A DNA stretch of 7,272 bases from Spirochaetaceae bacterium (lineage in GTDB: Bacteria > Spirochaetota > Spirochaetia > CADAEX01). The stretch is from the NCBI GenBank assembly GCA_009778835.1, contig WRFK01000074.1, forward strand, positions 1 through 7,272, read 5' to 3'. The notes beneath the pieces were generated by a model. It did no database searches. It was not told the DNA's origin and saw only the letters and a program-made list of their open reading frames with translations. Of the stretch, positions 1-6,334 are shown piece after piece (the first letter of the stretch is position 1; each line of letters starts with the position of its first letter). Made by a program: the position numbers and the translations under genes.

Positions 1-602
1 AAAAGAGAAGGTGTTGTTTCTTTTAATTTTTTTAATTCTGAAAGATATAAAATAAGTTCTTCTGGCAACTTTAATCCAAGCCTTATCTCTGTAAATTTCA
101 ACCCGGAAATAACAGGTATTTTATAATCTGAAACAGATTTTCCTATTTCAAAAATTACCCCTTCTTCGTCAAAAACAACAGGAATTGTCTTTCCTCCGGA
201 ATTGACAAGCGCCATACCCAATGGAACCCGTTCCGTGACTTTTATATAAAGCGAAGCAGGAAATATTTTTTTCACTTCTGCTGTTTTTATTATTGAGTGC
301 TGAAGAAGCTTATTTTTTATTTGCGCTGTATTTATTGAAAAATAATAAAGATTTCCTTCAAGCTCAGCTATCTTAAGAATATCATTATTGCTAAGCGGGA
401 AACTGTTTGAACAGTGTATTTCTATTTTTTTAATAGCAAGCTCCGGCGCAATAAAGAGCTGAAAAGCTATTTGCAATACGAGAAGCGTAACAAAAAATAA
501 AGATAGAGCAACAGTAATAAACTTTCTTTTTGGAAGAAAGCTTTTTTCTTTTTTAGCGTCTGTAATATATACTACTCCTGTTCTAATAGCTGTACTATTC
601 AT
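1..602 (-). CDS. ftsQ: Cell division protein FtsQ/DivIB, partial (C-terminus beyond the left edge)
   Basis: FtsQ/DivIB is a single-pass inner-membrane divisome protein that binds FtsL and FtsB outside the membrane and helps trigger septal peptidoglycan synthesis. The frame opens at ATG 602-600 and stays open for 200 codons to the window edge, so the stop is not seen. A basic cytoplasmic tail (about residues 1-28, with KKEK and PKRK) is followed by one hydrophobic segment (about 29-51). After it comes a POTRA-like stretch (about 55-126) containing 'IKKIEIHCSN' and ending near 'VTERVPLGMALV', a pattern typical of FtsQ. The start of the beta domain has 'VVFDEEGVIFE' and 'IPVISGL'. Its ATG overlaps the ftsW stop as ATGA, and AGGA lies seven bases upstream. 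Position after ftsW fits the family; ftsA and ftsZ would be expected next but lie outside. The family call rests on architecture and context, since FtsQ sequences diverge strongly. Confidence 0.9.
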   Translation of the reverse strand, partial: MNSTAIRTGVVYITDAKKEKSFLPKRKFITVALSLFFVTLLVLQIAFQLFIAPELAIKKIEIHCSNSFPLSNNDILKIAELEGNLYYFSINTAQIKNKLLQHSIIKTAEVKKIFPASLYIKVTERVPLGMALVNSGGKTIPVVFDEEGVIFEIGKSVSDYKIPVISGLKFTEIRLGLKLPEELILYLSELKKLKETTPSL

Positions 603-1729
603 GCTTCTATCCTTTTTTCTGTTTTAAAATATCTTGAAAGATTGAGTAATATACCACACATGAGTAATGTAACAAAAATAGAAGACCCCCCATGAGAAAA
701 AAACGGAAGCGGTATTCCTGTCGATGGTACTGCTCCTGAAACAACTGCCATATTCATGATAGACTGATAAAAAATAGAAGTTGTTATTCCAAATGCCACA
801 TAAAAACTAAATCTGTCTGCGCAGCGTAATGTAATAAGATATCCTCTTATTGCAAAAAGAACAAAAAGAGTAATAATCAAAAAAATGCCTATAAAACCAA
901 CCTCTTCCCCTACTGATGCAAAAATAAAATCAGAATGCGCTTCCGGAAGGGTTCCTAATTTTTTAGTTCCGCTCCCTATTCCCTTACCCCAGAATCCGCC
1001 GCTTGACAGAGCATCTTTTGCTTTTATTATTTGGTATCCTACTCCAGCAGGATCGCTTTCCGGGTTTAGAAAAGCAATTATTCTTTTTACCCGATGTTCT
1101 CTGCTAAATAGAATAATTAACAGAAATGGGGTAGCTGCAATAATGCCCGACAAGAAATATCTATATTTTACTCCTGCAACAAAAAATAACGCAGCGCTTA
1201 TAAAAATCAAAAATATTGCAGTAGAAAAATCATTTTGCACAAAAGTCAGAAAGGAAAAAAGAATAACCACCATAACAGGATGGGATAATGTATATAAATT
1301 ATTAAGCTTCTCTTCTTTTCTGCTTAAAATATCTGCCAGATATAAAATAAGAGCAAGTTTTACTATTTCAGAAGGCTGAAAACTCCTGCTGCCTACTATT
1401 ATCCATCTTCGCGCTCCCTGGATATCCTTTCCAATCAAAAGCACAAAAAGAGAAAGTAAAAAAGAGAGAATGACCAAAATGAAAACATATTTTTTAATCA
1501 TTTCAATAGGTATATTTATAATAACCAGCGCGCCCAAAATTCCCAAAATAACAATAAATATCTGTCTTAAAAAGAAGTATTCCGGAGATTTGTTGAGCCT
1601 TAAGGCATTAGGATAAGAAGATGAAAAAAGAAAAGCGAGTCCTATTCCCAATAAAAGTATAATTATTAATACGAGGAAAAAATCACATGAACGCTTGTTC
1701 TCTTTTTCAACAATAAAACTACCCGACAT
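599..1729 (-). CDS. ftsW: SEDS-family septal peptidoglycan glycosyltransferase FtsW
   Basis: FtsW polymerises lipid II into septal glycan strands together with a class B penicillin-binding protein. The 376-residue protein has about ten hydrophobic segments and the SEDS motifs in order: 'GARRWI' (105-110), 'QPSEIVKLA' (118-126), 'QNDFSTA' (165-171, usually QPDLGTA), 'DPAGVGYQ' (226-233), 'GKGIGSG' (248-254), 'LPEAHSDFIFA' (261-271), and 'GIPLPFFSHGGSS' (338-350). Asp267 in HSDFIF matches the catalytic Asp of RodA/FtsW. A RodA identity is possible from sequence alone, but the dcw position and the HSDF and GEE context favour FtsW. I chose ATG 1729 because AGGA lies six bases upstream and the protein then begins just before the first membrane helix. 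An ATG at 1795 would add 22 residues lying mostly inside mraY and has no obvious function. The stop overlaps the ftsQ start (ATGA). Confidence 0.95.
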   Translation of the reverse strand: MSGSFIVEKENKRSCDFFLVLIIILLLGIGLAFLFSSSYPNALRLNKSPEYFFLRQIFIVILGILGALVIINIPIEMIKKYVFILVILSFLLSLFVLLIGKDIQGARRWIIVGSRSFQPSEIVKLALILYLADILSRKEEKLNNLYTLSHPVMVVILFSFLTFVQNDFSTAIFLIFISAALFFVAGVKYRYFLSGIIAATPFLLIILFSREHRVKRIIAFLNPESDPAGVGYQIIKAKDALSSGGFWGKGIGSGTKKLGTLPEAHSDFIFASVGEEVGFIGIFLIITLFVLFAIRGYLITLRCADRFSFYVAFGITTSIFYQSIMNMAVVSGAVPSTGIPLPFFSHGGSSIFVTLLMCGILLNLSRYFKTEKRIEA

Positions 1730-1735
1730 CTTACA

Positions 1736-1739
1736 TCCT
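1736..1739 (-). promoter_or_regulatory. Shine-Dalgarno site for ftsW, overlapping the mraY stop codon
   Basis: AGGA at 1739-1736 uses the last two bases of the mraY TAG stop and lies six bases before ATG 1729. It decides the ftsW start against the longer frame opening at 1795, and suggests that ribosomes finishing mraY restart at ftsW. Confidence 0.6.
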
Positions 1740-2817
1740 ATTGTATTTTTAATGTAGAGAGGCTCAAAATAACAAAGAGCCCGCCTAATATCCAAAATCT
1801 TACAACAACTTTATTTTCGCTCCATCCGCTTAATTCATAATGATGATGAAGCGGAGCCATTTTAAAAATCCGTTTCTTTCTGGTTTTGAATGAAACTACC
1901 TGTATAATTACCGAAAGAGCCTCAAGTACAAAAACACCCCCAACTATTACCAAGAGAATTTCTTTTTTTATAAGAAGCGCTATTACCCCTATAATACCGC
2001 CAAGGGAAAGACTTCCTGTATCTCCCATCATAACCTCGGCTGGGTGGCTATTAAACCAGAGAAAGCCAACAGAAGCTCCTATCAACGCAAATACCATAAC
2101 TGTAAGCTCACCGCTTCCGGCTATATAAGGAATTTGAAGGTATTGAGCATAGTCAATTCTTCCGGAAAGATATGTTAATATCCCAAATGCTATACCTACA
2201 AGAATAACAAGACCTATTGCAAGGCCATCAAGTCCGTCTGTAAGGTTTACAGCATTTGTAGTTCCCACAAGAATAAGCACTCCAAAAGGAATGTAGAAAA
2301 ATGATAAATCAAGAACAGGAAATTTAAAGAAAGGTATATATAAGAGAGTTGTCTCTATCCCGCGATTTATATAAATAAAACTAACAATTATTAAAGAAAG
2401 TAAAATTTGCGCAGTGAATTTAAAGCTTGCCCTGAGCCCTGCTGAATTTCTTTTATATATTTTAAGATAATCATCTATAAATCCTATTGCGCCAAAACCC
2501 AGGACAGATACAATGCAAACCCATGTGTAAATATTTTTTATATCCTGCCAAAGCAATACAGAAATTACAATAGATAGAATAATTAAGATTCCTCCCATTG
2601 TAGGTGTTCCTGATTTGGATTTATGCATATCCGAGATTTCGTCTCTTATTTCCTGACCAAGTTTTTGTTTTCTTAACCATTCAATCATTGCCTGACCCAA
2701 TAAAAGCGACAAAAAGAGAGTTGTAACAGCTGCGTATGCTGCCCTGAAGGTTATATATTGAAATATGTTTAAAAAAGAGAATTTACCTACAAGAGGCAGA
2801 AATATTTCTTTTAGCAA
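1738..2817 (-). CDS. mraY: Phospho-N-acetylmuramoyl-pentapeptide-transferase MraY
   Basis: MraY moves phospho-MurNAc-pentapeptide from UDP to undecaprenyl phosphate, making lipid I at the cytoplasmic face of the inner membrane. The protein has 359 residues, the normal length, and many hydrophobic helices. Diagnostic motifs are all present: 'SGTPTMGG' (69-76), 'DDY' with Asp115 and Asp116, 'NLTDGLDG' (191-198), 'FNSHPAEVMMGDTGSLSLGG' (255-274, with Asp266 as the active-site Asp), and 'PLHHHYE' (322-328). No key residue is missing. The start codon is TTG at 2817: an in-frame TAA lies shortly upstream, no ATG or GTG occurs before residue 44, and the resulting 'ML...' N-terminus matches the family. 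AGGA lies ten bases before the TTG. The gene overlaps the end of murF by seven bases, which implies coupling of the two consecutive precursor-pathway enzymes. Confidence 0.97.
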   Translation of the reverse strand: MLKEIFLPLVGKFSFLNIFQYITFRAAYAAVTTLFLSLLLGQAMIEWLRKQKLGQEIRDEISDMHKSKSGTPTMGGILIILSIVISVLLWQDIKNIYTWVCIVSVLGFGAIGFIDDYLKIYKRNSAGLRASFKFTAQILLSLIIVSFIYINRGIETTLLYIPFFKFPVLDLSFFYIPFGVLILVGTTNAVNLTDGLDGLAIGLVILVGIAFGILTYLSGRIDYAQYLQIPYIAGSGELTVMVFALIGASVGFLWFNSHPAEVMMGDTGSLSLGGIIGVIALLIKKEILLVIVGGVFVLEALSVIIQVVSFKTRKKRIFKMAPLHHHYELSGWSENKVVVRFWILGGLFVILSLSTLKIQ

Positions 2818-4214
2818 TTTACAACCATCCTGTTATTCTTTTTTATAATCTCCAAAAATCTTTCAAGAGCCATACCTCTCGAACCCTTAAGCACAATAAG
2901 ATCGCCTTCTTTCAGATAAGCTAAAAGTGCATCTTTCATTTCTTCAAAATCAGGTGACCAGAAAACAAATTTTTCTGCTTTTTCCATATTCTTAAAACTT
3001 TTCTCAAACTCATTTCCAAAAAAGAAAAGAGCTCCATCAAAATTTTTAAATGCATAATTTATAATAGAATTGTGAATATCTTCTGACTTATCTCCCATTT
3101 CAAGAATTGAACCCAGCAATATAATTTTTCTCCCTTCCCAGGAAAGCTTACTTGTAAAATCAACTATTGCTTTTACAGATTCTTTATTTGAGTTATAAGC
3201 ATCAAAGATAATGGTTATATTTCCGGAAAAAATTTCTCCGCGCCCAAAAAATGATGCGACTTTTTCAATGCCATTCTTGATTTTTAAATCAGAAATATTG
3301 AGAATTCTTGCCATTTTTATTGCTGCTGCAGCATTTGAAAGATTATGTCTACCAATCAAAGAAAAAATAATTTTTTCTTTGCCAAGAAAAATAATATTTC
3401 CATCAAGACCATTATCTTCGTATGAAAGATAATCTTTTTGGCTATCAAGTCCGAAATAATCCATTTTGCTGCTGTATTTATCTTTTATAATTTTTGCATA
3501 ATCATCTTTTTCATACACAATCCCTTCTTTAAAATTATTATGCGTATGAAATATTTTCATTTTTTCCTGTGCGATCTTTTCTTTGGAGCCCATAAGTCCT
3601 ATATGAGCTGTTCCGATATTTGTAAGTATTGCATAATCAGGTCTTAATATATCAACAAGAACATCCATTTCCCCGGGATGGTTAATTCCAAGCTCAAAAA
3701 CTCCGTATTTATGGTTATCTCTTATATTAAATACTGCAAGAGGAAGCCCTGTTTCGGAGTTTAAATTACCTTCATTCATTACAGTTGGAGCATCTTTTTC
3801 CAAAATTGCGGCAAGAAGCTCTTTTGTTGTTGTTTTACCACTACTTCCTGTAATACCTATAATAGATATATTTTTAAATTTACTTCTGTAATTTTTAGCA
3901 AGAGTCTGAAGGGCTTTTAGAGTATCATCTACAGCAATAACAGAAAAACCCGGATCATTTGAAAATTCCAATAATGCGCTGTGATTTTTCTCCACAACAC
4001 AACAAACAGCGCCGCCAGAAACCGCATTTTTAATAAAGCTATGACCATCTGCTTTTTCCCCTTTAAGAGCAAAAAAGAGAGCGCCTTTACTGATTTTTCG
4101 CGAATCTATAGATACTGAGGATATATTATTATCAAGTCCTTCAAACAACAGAGTCCCAGCCATCATGGAAGAGGCTTCTTTTATTGTTAAAAAACTATAT
4201 CCATTCTTCTGCAT
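2811..4214 (-). CDS. murF: UDP-N-acetylmuramoyl-tripeptide--D-alanyl-D-alanine ligase MurF
   Basis: MurF is the cytoplasmic ATP-dependent ligase that adds D-Ala-D-Ala to UDP-MurNAc-tripeptide, giving the pentapeptide used by MraY, which is encoded next. The 467-residue protein has the three Mur ligase domains. The N-terminal substrate domain contains 'VSIDSRKISKGALFFALKGE' (about 34-53). The ATPase domain has the P-loop 'GITGSSGKTTTKE' (about 120-132), the MurF-typical 'GNLNSETGLPLAVF' (about 149-162), 'ELGINHPGEM' (about 174-183), 'TNIGTAHIG' (about 198-206) and 'GRHNLSNAAAA' (about 288-298). The C-terminal domain has 'DAYNSNKESVKA' (about 338-349) and 'LLGSILEMGDKS' (about 366-377). MurF rather than MurE or MurC is indicated by the GNLN and YNSN motifs. 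The start is ATG 4214, one base into the ftsL stop (TGATG), with AAGG six bases upstream; a TTG at 4217 is a weaker option. Confidence 0.97.
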   Translation of the reverse strand: MQKNGYSFLTIKEASSMMAGTLLFEGLDNNISSVSIDSRKISKGALFFALKGEKADGHSFIKNAVSGGAVCCVVEKNHSALLEFSNDPGFSVIAVDDTLKALQTLAKNYRSKFKNISIIGITGSSGKTTTKELLAAILEKDAPTVMNEGNLNSETGLPLAVFNIRDNHKYGVFELGINHPGEMDVLVDILRPDYAILTNIGTAHIGLMGSKEKIAQEKMKIFHTHNNFKEGIVYEKDDYAKIIKDKYSSKMDYFGLDSQKDYLSYEDNGLDGNIIFLGKEKIIFSLIGRHNLSNAAAAIKMARILNISDLKIKNGIEKVASFFGRGEIFSGNITIIFDAYNSNKESVKAIVDFTSKLSWEGRKIILLGSILEMGDKSEDIHNSIINYAFKNFDGALFFFGNEFEKSFKNMEKAEKFVFWSPDFEEMKDALLAYLKEGDLIVLKGSRGMALERFLEIIKKNNRMVVNC

Positions 4215-4504
4215 CAATACCCTTCTTCTACAGAAAATTTTATAATTACAGCCTGGCCTGGTTTTTGTATTCTTAAATCTGAATTTTCTTCAACTATTTT
4301 TTTTACTCTTCCCGGAGAACTATAGACAGATATTGCTGCCAGCATTTTCTTGTTTTCTTCAAACCATTCTTTTTGTTCATATTCATGATTTCTTATTTCA
4401 ACATTTATTCTTTCATATTTAAATCCCTGCCATGAATTTAAAAATATTAAAACAGGGACAGTCATAACTAAAATTGCAATTAAAATCTTTTTTCCATTAC
4501 TCAT
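4214..4504 (-). CDS. ftsL: FtsL-like cell division protein (small bitopic membrane protein)
   Basis: FtsL is a small bitopic divisome protein that pairs with FtsB/DivIC and FtsQ and helps switch on FtsW and its partner transpeptidase. This 96-residue protein has the expected shape: a short basic N-terminus (MSNGKK), one hydrophobic helix (about 7-23), then a polar, Glu- and Lys-rich helix likely to form a coiled coil (about 28-58). It ends with 'YSSPGRVKKIVEENSDLRI' (61-79), which resembles the SP.RIE.iA...LGL box of FtsL proteins. The sequence is too divergent for a call on similarity alone, so position between rsmH and murF carries weight. ATG 4504 overlaps the rsmH stop (ATGA), with AGG ten bases upstream, and its own stop overlaps the murF start. 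An ftsI gene, usually next, is absent. Confidence 0.85.
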   Translation of the reverse strand: MSNGKKILIAILVMTVPVLIFLNSWQGFKYERINVEIRNHEYEQKEWFEENKKMLAAISVYSSPGRVKKIVEENSDLRIQKPGQAVIIKFSVEEGY

Positions 4505-5442
4505 AATTCATTTACCTTTTGTATTACACGCAACTTGGAACTTCTTGAGGCATGATTTTCCTCAATTTCTCCCTTTTCAGGAGTAACAGGTTTTCGTGTG
4601 AGAATTTCCGCAACTTTAACGCCCCTACAGTTACATATCGGCGTTTCAGAAGGACATATACACATTCTTGATAAATCCTTAAAATAATGTTTTACAATTC
4701 TATCTTCCAGGGAGTGAAATGTTATTACTCCCATTTTCCCGCCTACTTTCAACACAGAAACAGCAGCTTCAAGAGCTTCTTTTAATCTTGCCAGCTCCCC
4801 ATTTACAGCTATACGCAATGCCTGAAATGTCCTTGTTGCAGGATGAATCCTCCCATGCCTGTATGAAACCGGCACAGCATTCCATATAACTTCAGCAAGC
4901 TCGTCGCTTGTCTCTATTTGGTTCTTTTTTCTTTCTTTTACAATTGCTTCGGCAATTGACCTTGAATACCTCTCCTCGCCATATTCAAAAATTATTTTTG
5001 CAAGTTCTTTCTGGGGATAATCATTTACAATATCTGAAGCTGAAATTTCAAGCTCATTTTCCAGCCTCATATCAAGCTTTTCACTGTTTCTGAATGAAAA
5101 ACCCCTTTCAGATTTTTCATAATGAAATGTAGATATCCCAAGATCAAAAAGAATCCTGTCCGGCCTCTCAAGGCCTTGCGGATAATTTTTAAAAAATATA
5201 TTGAACCATTCATTATAAAAAACTACCTGATCTTCATAATGCTCAAGCCTTTTTTTGGCAATATCAAGTATATCGATATCAGCATCAAGGCATACAATGT
5301 TAAGATCCTGGTAATTTTTTAATAACCATTCAGAATGCCCCCCCTCCCCTGTAGTGGCATCCACAAATAATTGACCGGGTTTATCAGGTTTTAAAAATGA
5401 GATAACTTCATCCTTCATTACGCTGTAGTGAGTTATTTCCAT
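4501..5442 (-). CDS. rsmH: 16S rRNA (cytosine(1402)-N4)-methyltransferase RsmH (MraW)
   Basis: RsmH uses S-adenosylmethionine to methylate N4 of C1402 in the ribosomal P site of 16S rRNA. The 313-residue protein, the usual family length, starts with the family signature 'HYSVMKDEV' (5-13). It then shows the SAM-binding loop 'DATTGEGGHSEWLL' (28-41), the acidic strand end 'CLDADIDIL' (51-59), 'LFDLGIS' (98-104), 'RGFSFRNSEKLDMRL' (113-127), 'ATRTFQALRIAVNGEL' (202-217), 'ITFHSLEDRIVKHYF' (240-254) and a cysteine cluster 'CICPSETPICNC' (261-272). The segment 'STFHYEKSERG' replaces the more common SSPQLD form and resembles spirochaete homologues. I chose ATG 5442 because it gives the conserved N-terminus; the frame stays open to an ATG at 5550, but those 36 residues overlap mraZ and match nothing in the family. 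mraZ ends seven bases upstream and no good Shine-Dalgarno site is visible, so coupling is likely. Confidence 0.97.
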   Translation of the reverse strand: MEITHYSVMKDEVISFLKPDKPGQLFVDATTGEGGHSEWLLKNYQDLNIVCLDADIDILDIAKKRLEHYEDQVVFYNEWFNIFFKNYPQGLERPDRILFDLGISTFHYEKSERGFSFRNSEKLDMRLENELEISASDIVNDYPQKELAKIIFEYGEERYSRSIAEAIVKERKKNQIETSDELAEVIWNAVPVSYRHGRIHPATRTFQALRIAVNGELARLKEALEAAVSVLKVGGKMGVITFHSLEDRIVKHYFKDLSRMCICPSETPICNCRGVKVAEILTRKPVTPEKGEIEENHASRSSKLRVIQKVNEL

Positions 5443-5449
5443 CAATTCA

Positions 5450-5890
5450 TTACACTGAGACAATTTTTCCAAGCTCCTCTGCAGCATTTTGGAAGTCCGC
5501 CTCATTTTCCTCCCAGTATTTCTGATAAACTTCCTGGTCCCATATCTCAATATGGTTGTTTATTCCCAAAATTACACATTCTTTTTTAAACTCGGCAAAA
5601 GCTCTAAGCGCTGGTGCTATGATTATTCTTCCGGCTTTGTCTATTTCTGTTTCATGAGCAGGGGCAATAATCCTGCGTTGAATCATTCTTGCCTTTGACT
5701 GAAGAATCGAAGTGGCAGACATGATTTGCTGCGATACCCTTTTCCATTCCTCCACAGGAAACAGCCATAAACATTTATCAACACCTCTTGTTATTACAAG
5801 GGTGTCGCCGCCTATAGAAGCCCTTAGCTTTACAGGTATCATTATGCGCCCTTTTTCATCGATATTATTGACAAATTCTCCGCTTAACAC
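5450..5890 (-). CDS. mraZ: Transcriptional regulator MraZ
   Basis: MraZ is a DNA-binding protein of the SpoVT/AbrB fold that forms ring-shaped oligomers and controls its own dcw operon. The 146-residue protein has two tandem half-repeats, each with the family DXXXR motif: 'DEKGRIMIP' (11-19) and 'DKAGRIIIAP' (84-93). Other typical parts are 'LVITRGVDKCLWLFP' (31-45) and 'LGINNHIEIWD' (108-118). I placed the start at GTG 5890 because an AGGTGA Shine-Dalgarno site ends five bases upstream and the product then begins 'MLSGEF', as in homologues that begin with Met, a hydrophobic residue and a short GE motif. In-frame GTG codons at 5893 and 5899 would add one or three residues; the one at 5899 lies inside that Shine-Dalgarno site. 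Three GTGG boxes just upstream fit MraZ autoregulation. It is the first gene of the operon. Confidence 0.96.
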   Translation of the reverse strand: MLSGEFVNNIDEKGRIMIPVKLRASIGGDTLVITRGVDKCLWLFPVEEWKRVSQQIMSATSILQSKARMIQRRIIAPAHETEIDKAGRIIIAPALRAFAEFKKECVILGINNHIEIWDQEVYQKYWEENEADFQNAAEELGKIVSV

Positions 5891-5923
5891 CACTTTCACC
5901 TATTTTTTTCCACTTTTTACCAC
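5890..5923 (-). promoter_or_regulatory. Putative MraZ operator: GTGG boxes on a 10-base lattice
   Basis: Read on the minus strand, GTGG occurs at 5923-5920, 5913-5910 and 5893-5890. These are sites 1, 2 and 4 of an exact 10-base lattice; site 3 (5903-5900) is degenerate (ATAG). Two of the boxes are preceded by AAA, giving AAAGTGG. Known MraZ operators upstream of mraZ consist of several short G-rich boxes repeated every ten bases (TGGG type in E. coli, AAAGTG type in mollicutes), so the pattern fits. The array begins about where transcription should start and ends on the first base of the mraZ start codon. Bound MraZ could therefore block transcript initiation or early elongation. Binding itself is inferred. 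Confidence 0.75.
5896..5901 (-). promoter_or_regulatory. Shine-Dalgarno site for mraZ
   Basis: AGGTGA (5901-5896) matches part of the AGGAGGTGA anti-SD complement and lies five bases from GTG 5890. It contains the alternative GTG at 5899 and leaves only two bases before the GTG at 5893, so it supports the 5890 start. Confidence 0.6.
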
Positions 5924-5929
5924 ATTACT

Positions 5930-5957
5930 ATCATATAGCAATAAATTCAGATGTCAA
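5930..5957 (-). promoter_or_regulatory. Sigma70-type promoter of the mraZ-dcw operon
   Basis: On the minus strand a perfect -35 box TTGACA (5957-5952) is followed after 16 bases by TATGAT (5935-5930), five of six matches to TATAAT. Transcription should start near 5923-5925, giving a leader of about 33-36 bases before GTG 5890. No other good promoter is visible between the genes of the operon, which are too tightly packed for one. Confidence 0.75.
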
Positions 5958-5962
5958 CTTTG

Positions 5963-5984
5963 TTTTTTTATCATAATAAAAAAA
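5963..5984. repeat. AT-rich inverted repeat (T7AT / ATA7), UP-element-like
   Basis: A perfect 9-base inverted repeat, with arms at 5963-5971 and 5976-5984 and a four-base centre, sits directly upstream of the mraZ -35 box as read on the minus strand. A- and T-tracts in this position resemble an UP element contacted by the RNA polymerase alpha subunits. It also lies between the divergent genes and could be a bend or part of the control region of the plus-strand gene. The role is inferred. Confidence 0.4.
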
Positions 5985-6062
5985 GAGCGATTTATAAGCC
6001 ATAAACACTTAACAAATTTTAAGTATGGAACAGGAAGTGGTTTATTTCTACTATGTTTTGAT

Positions 6063-6299
6063 ATGAAGTATAGTATTTCGGAAATAGTTTATCCCGAAGG
6101 AGACAGGCAAGAGATATCACATTCCCTTTATATCAATCAAATCGTTGATATTAATGGCTATCCTCTTGATTTACCTGTAAAAACTTCAAAAATGATAGCA
6201 TATAAGGTATATAGAAAAAGCACAGAAGAAACCAGAAACGAGGTTATTACATCCTTTTTTCTCCAGCAGCTTACTGTTTGGGAATTAGAAGGGCTGTGA
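6063..6299 (+). CDS. Small uncharacterised protein, 78 residues
   Basis: I do not recognise the family. The frame encodes a soluble-looking 78-residue protein with no signal peptide or membrane segment. Residues 22-52 contain 'LYINQIVDINGYPLDLPVKT' (22-41) followed by 'SKMIAYKVYR', and 'STEETRNEVITSFFLQQL' (53-70) follows. This mix of alternating hydrophobic and charged residues looks like a real folded domain, probably strands then a helix, and unlike the antisense frames nearby. The gene is divergent from mraZ and convergent with the branching enzyme gene. The weak points are that no Shine-Dalgarno site precedes ATG 6063 and no convincing plus-strand promoter is visible in 5985-6062. A 13-codon frame starting at ATG 6025 ends in TGA overlapping this ATG as ATGA, so it may be a coupled leader peptide or the mark of a frameshift in a longer N-terminus. 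Confidence 0.65.
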   Translation: MKYSISEIVYPEGDRQEISHSLYINQIVDINGYPLDLPVKTSKMIAYKVYRKSTEETRNEVITSFFLQQLTVWELEGL

Positions 6300-6302
6300 C
6301 AG

Positions 6303-6321
6303 GGATATTTGCGAAATATCC
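6303..6321. repeat. Perfect 8-base inverted repeat with 3-base loop in the convergent gap
   Basis: GGATATTT (6303-6310), GCG, then AAATATCC (6314-6321) forms a tight hairpin just after the plus-strand stop. It can be extended by partial outer pairing (CTG 6294-6296 with CAG 6326-6328) that would enclose the stop codon. There is no T-run on either side, so it is not a standard intrinsic terminator. It could protect 3' ends of either convergent transcript. Confidence 0.45.
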
Positions 6322-6334
6322 AGTGCAGCAATCG

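Noticed and set aside
885..1379. Plus-strand open frame of 164 codons
   Set aside because: It is antisense to the conserved core of ftsW (residues about 117-281) and its product has no recognisable domain; the ftsW motifs explain this DNA.
1730..1795. Longer FtsW N-terminus from ATG 1795
   Set aside because: It lies mostly inside mraY, while ATG 1729 has a good Shine-Dalgarno site and gives a normal FtsW start.
5443..5550. Longer RsmH N-terminus from ATG 5550
   Set aside because: The extra 36 residues overlap the end of mraZ, are Arg- and Lys-rich, and precede the family N-terminal motif HYSVM, which already follows ATG 5442.
5712..6062. Upstream extension of the small plus-strand gene in the same frame
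   Set aside because: It runs antisense through mraZ and its promoter region and has low-complexity Phe- and Ser-rich composition; the plausible protein begins at 6063.
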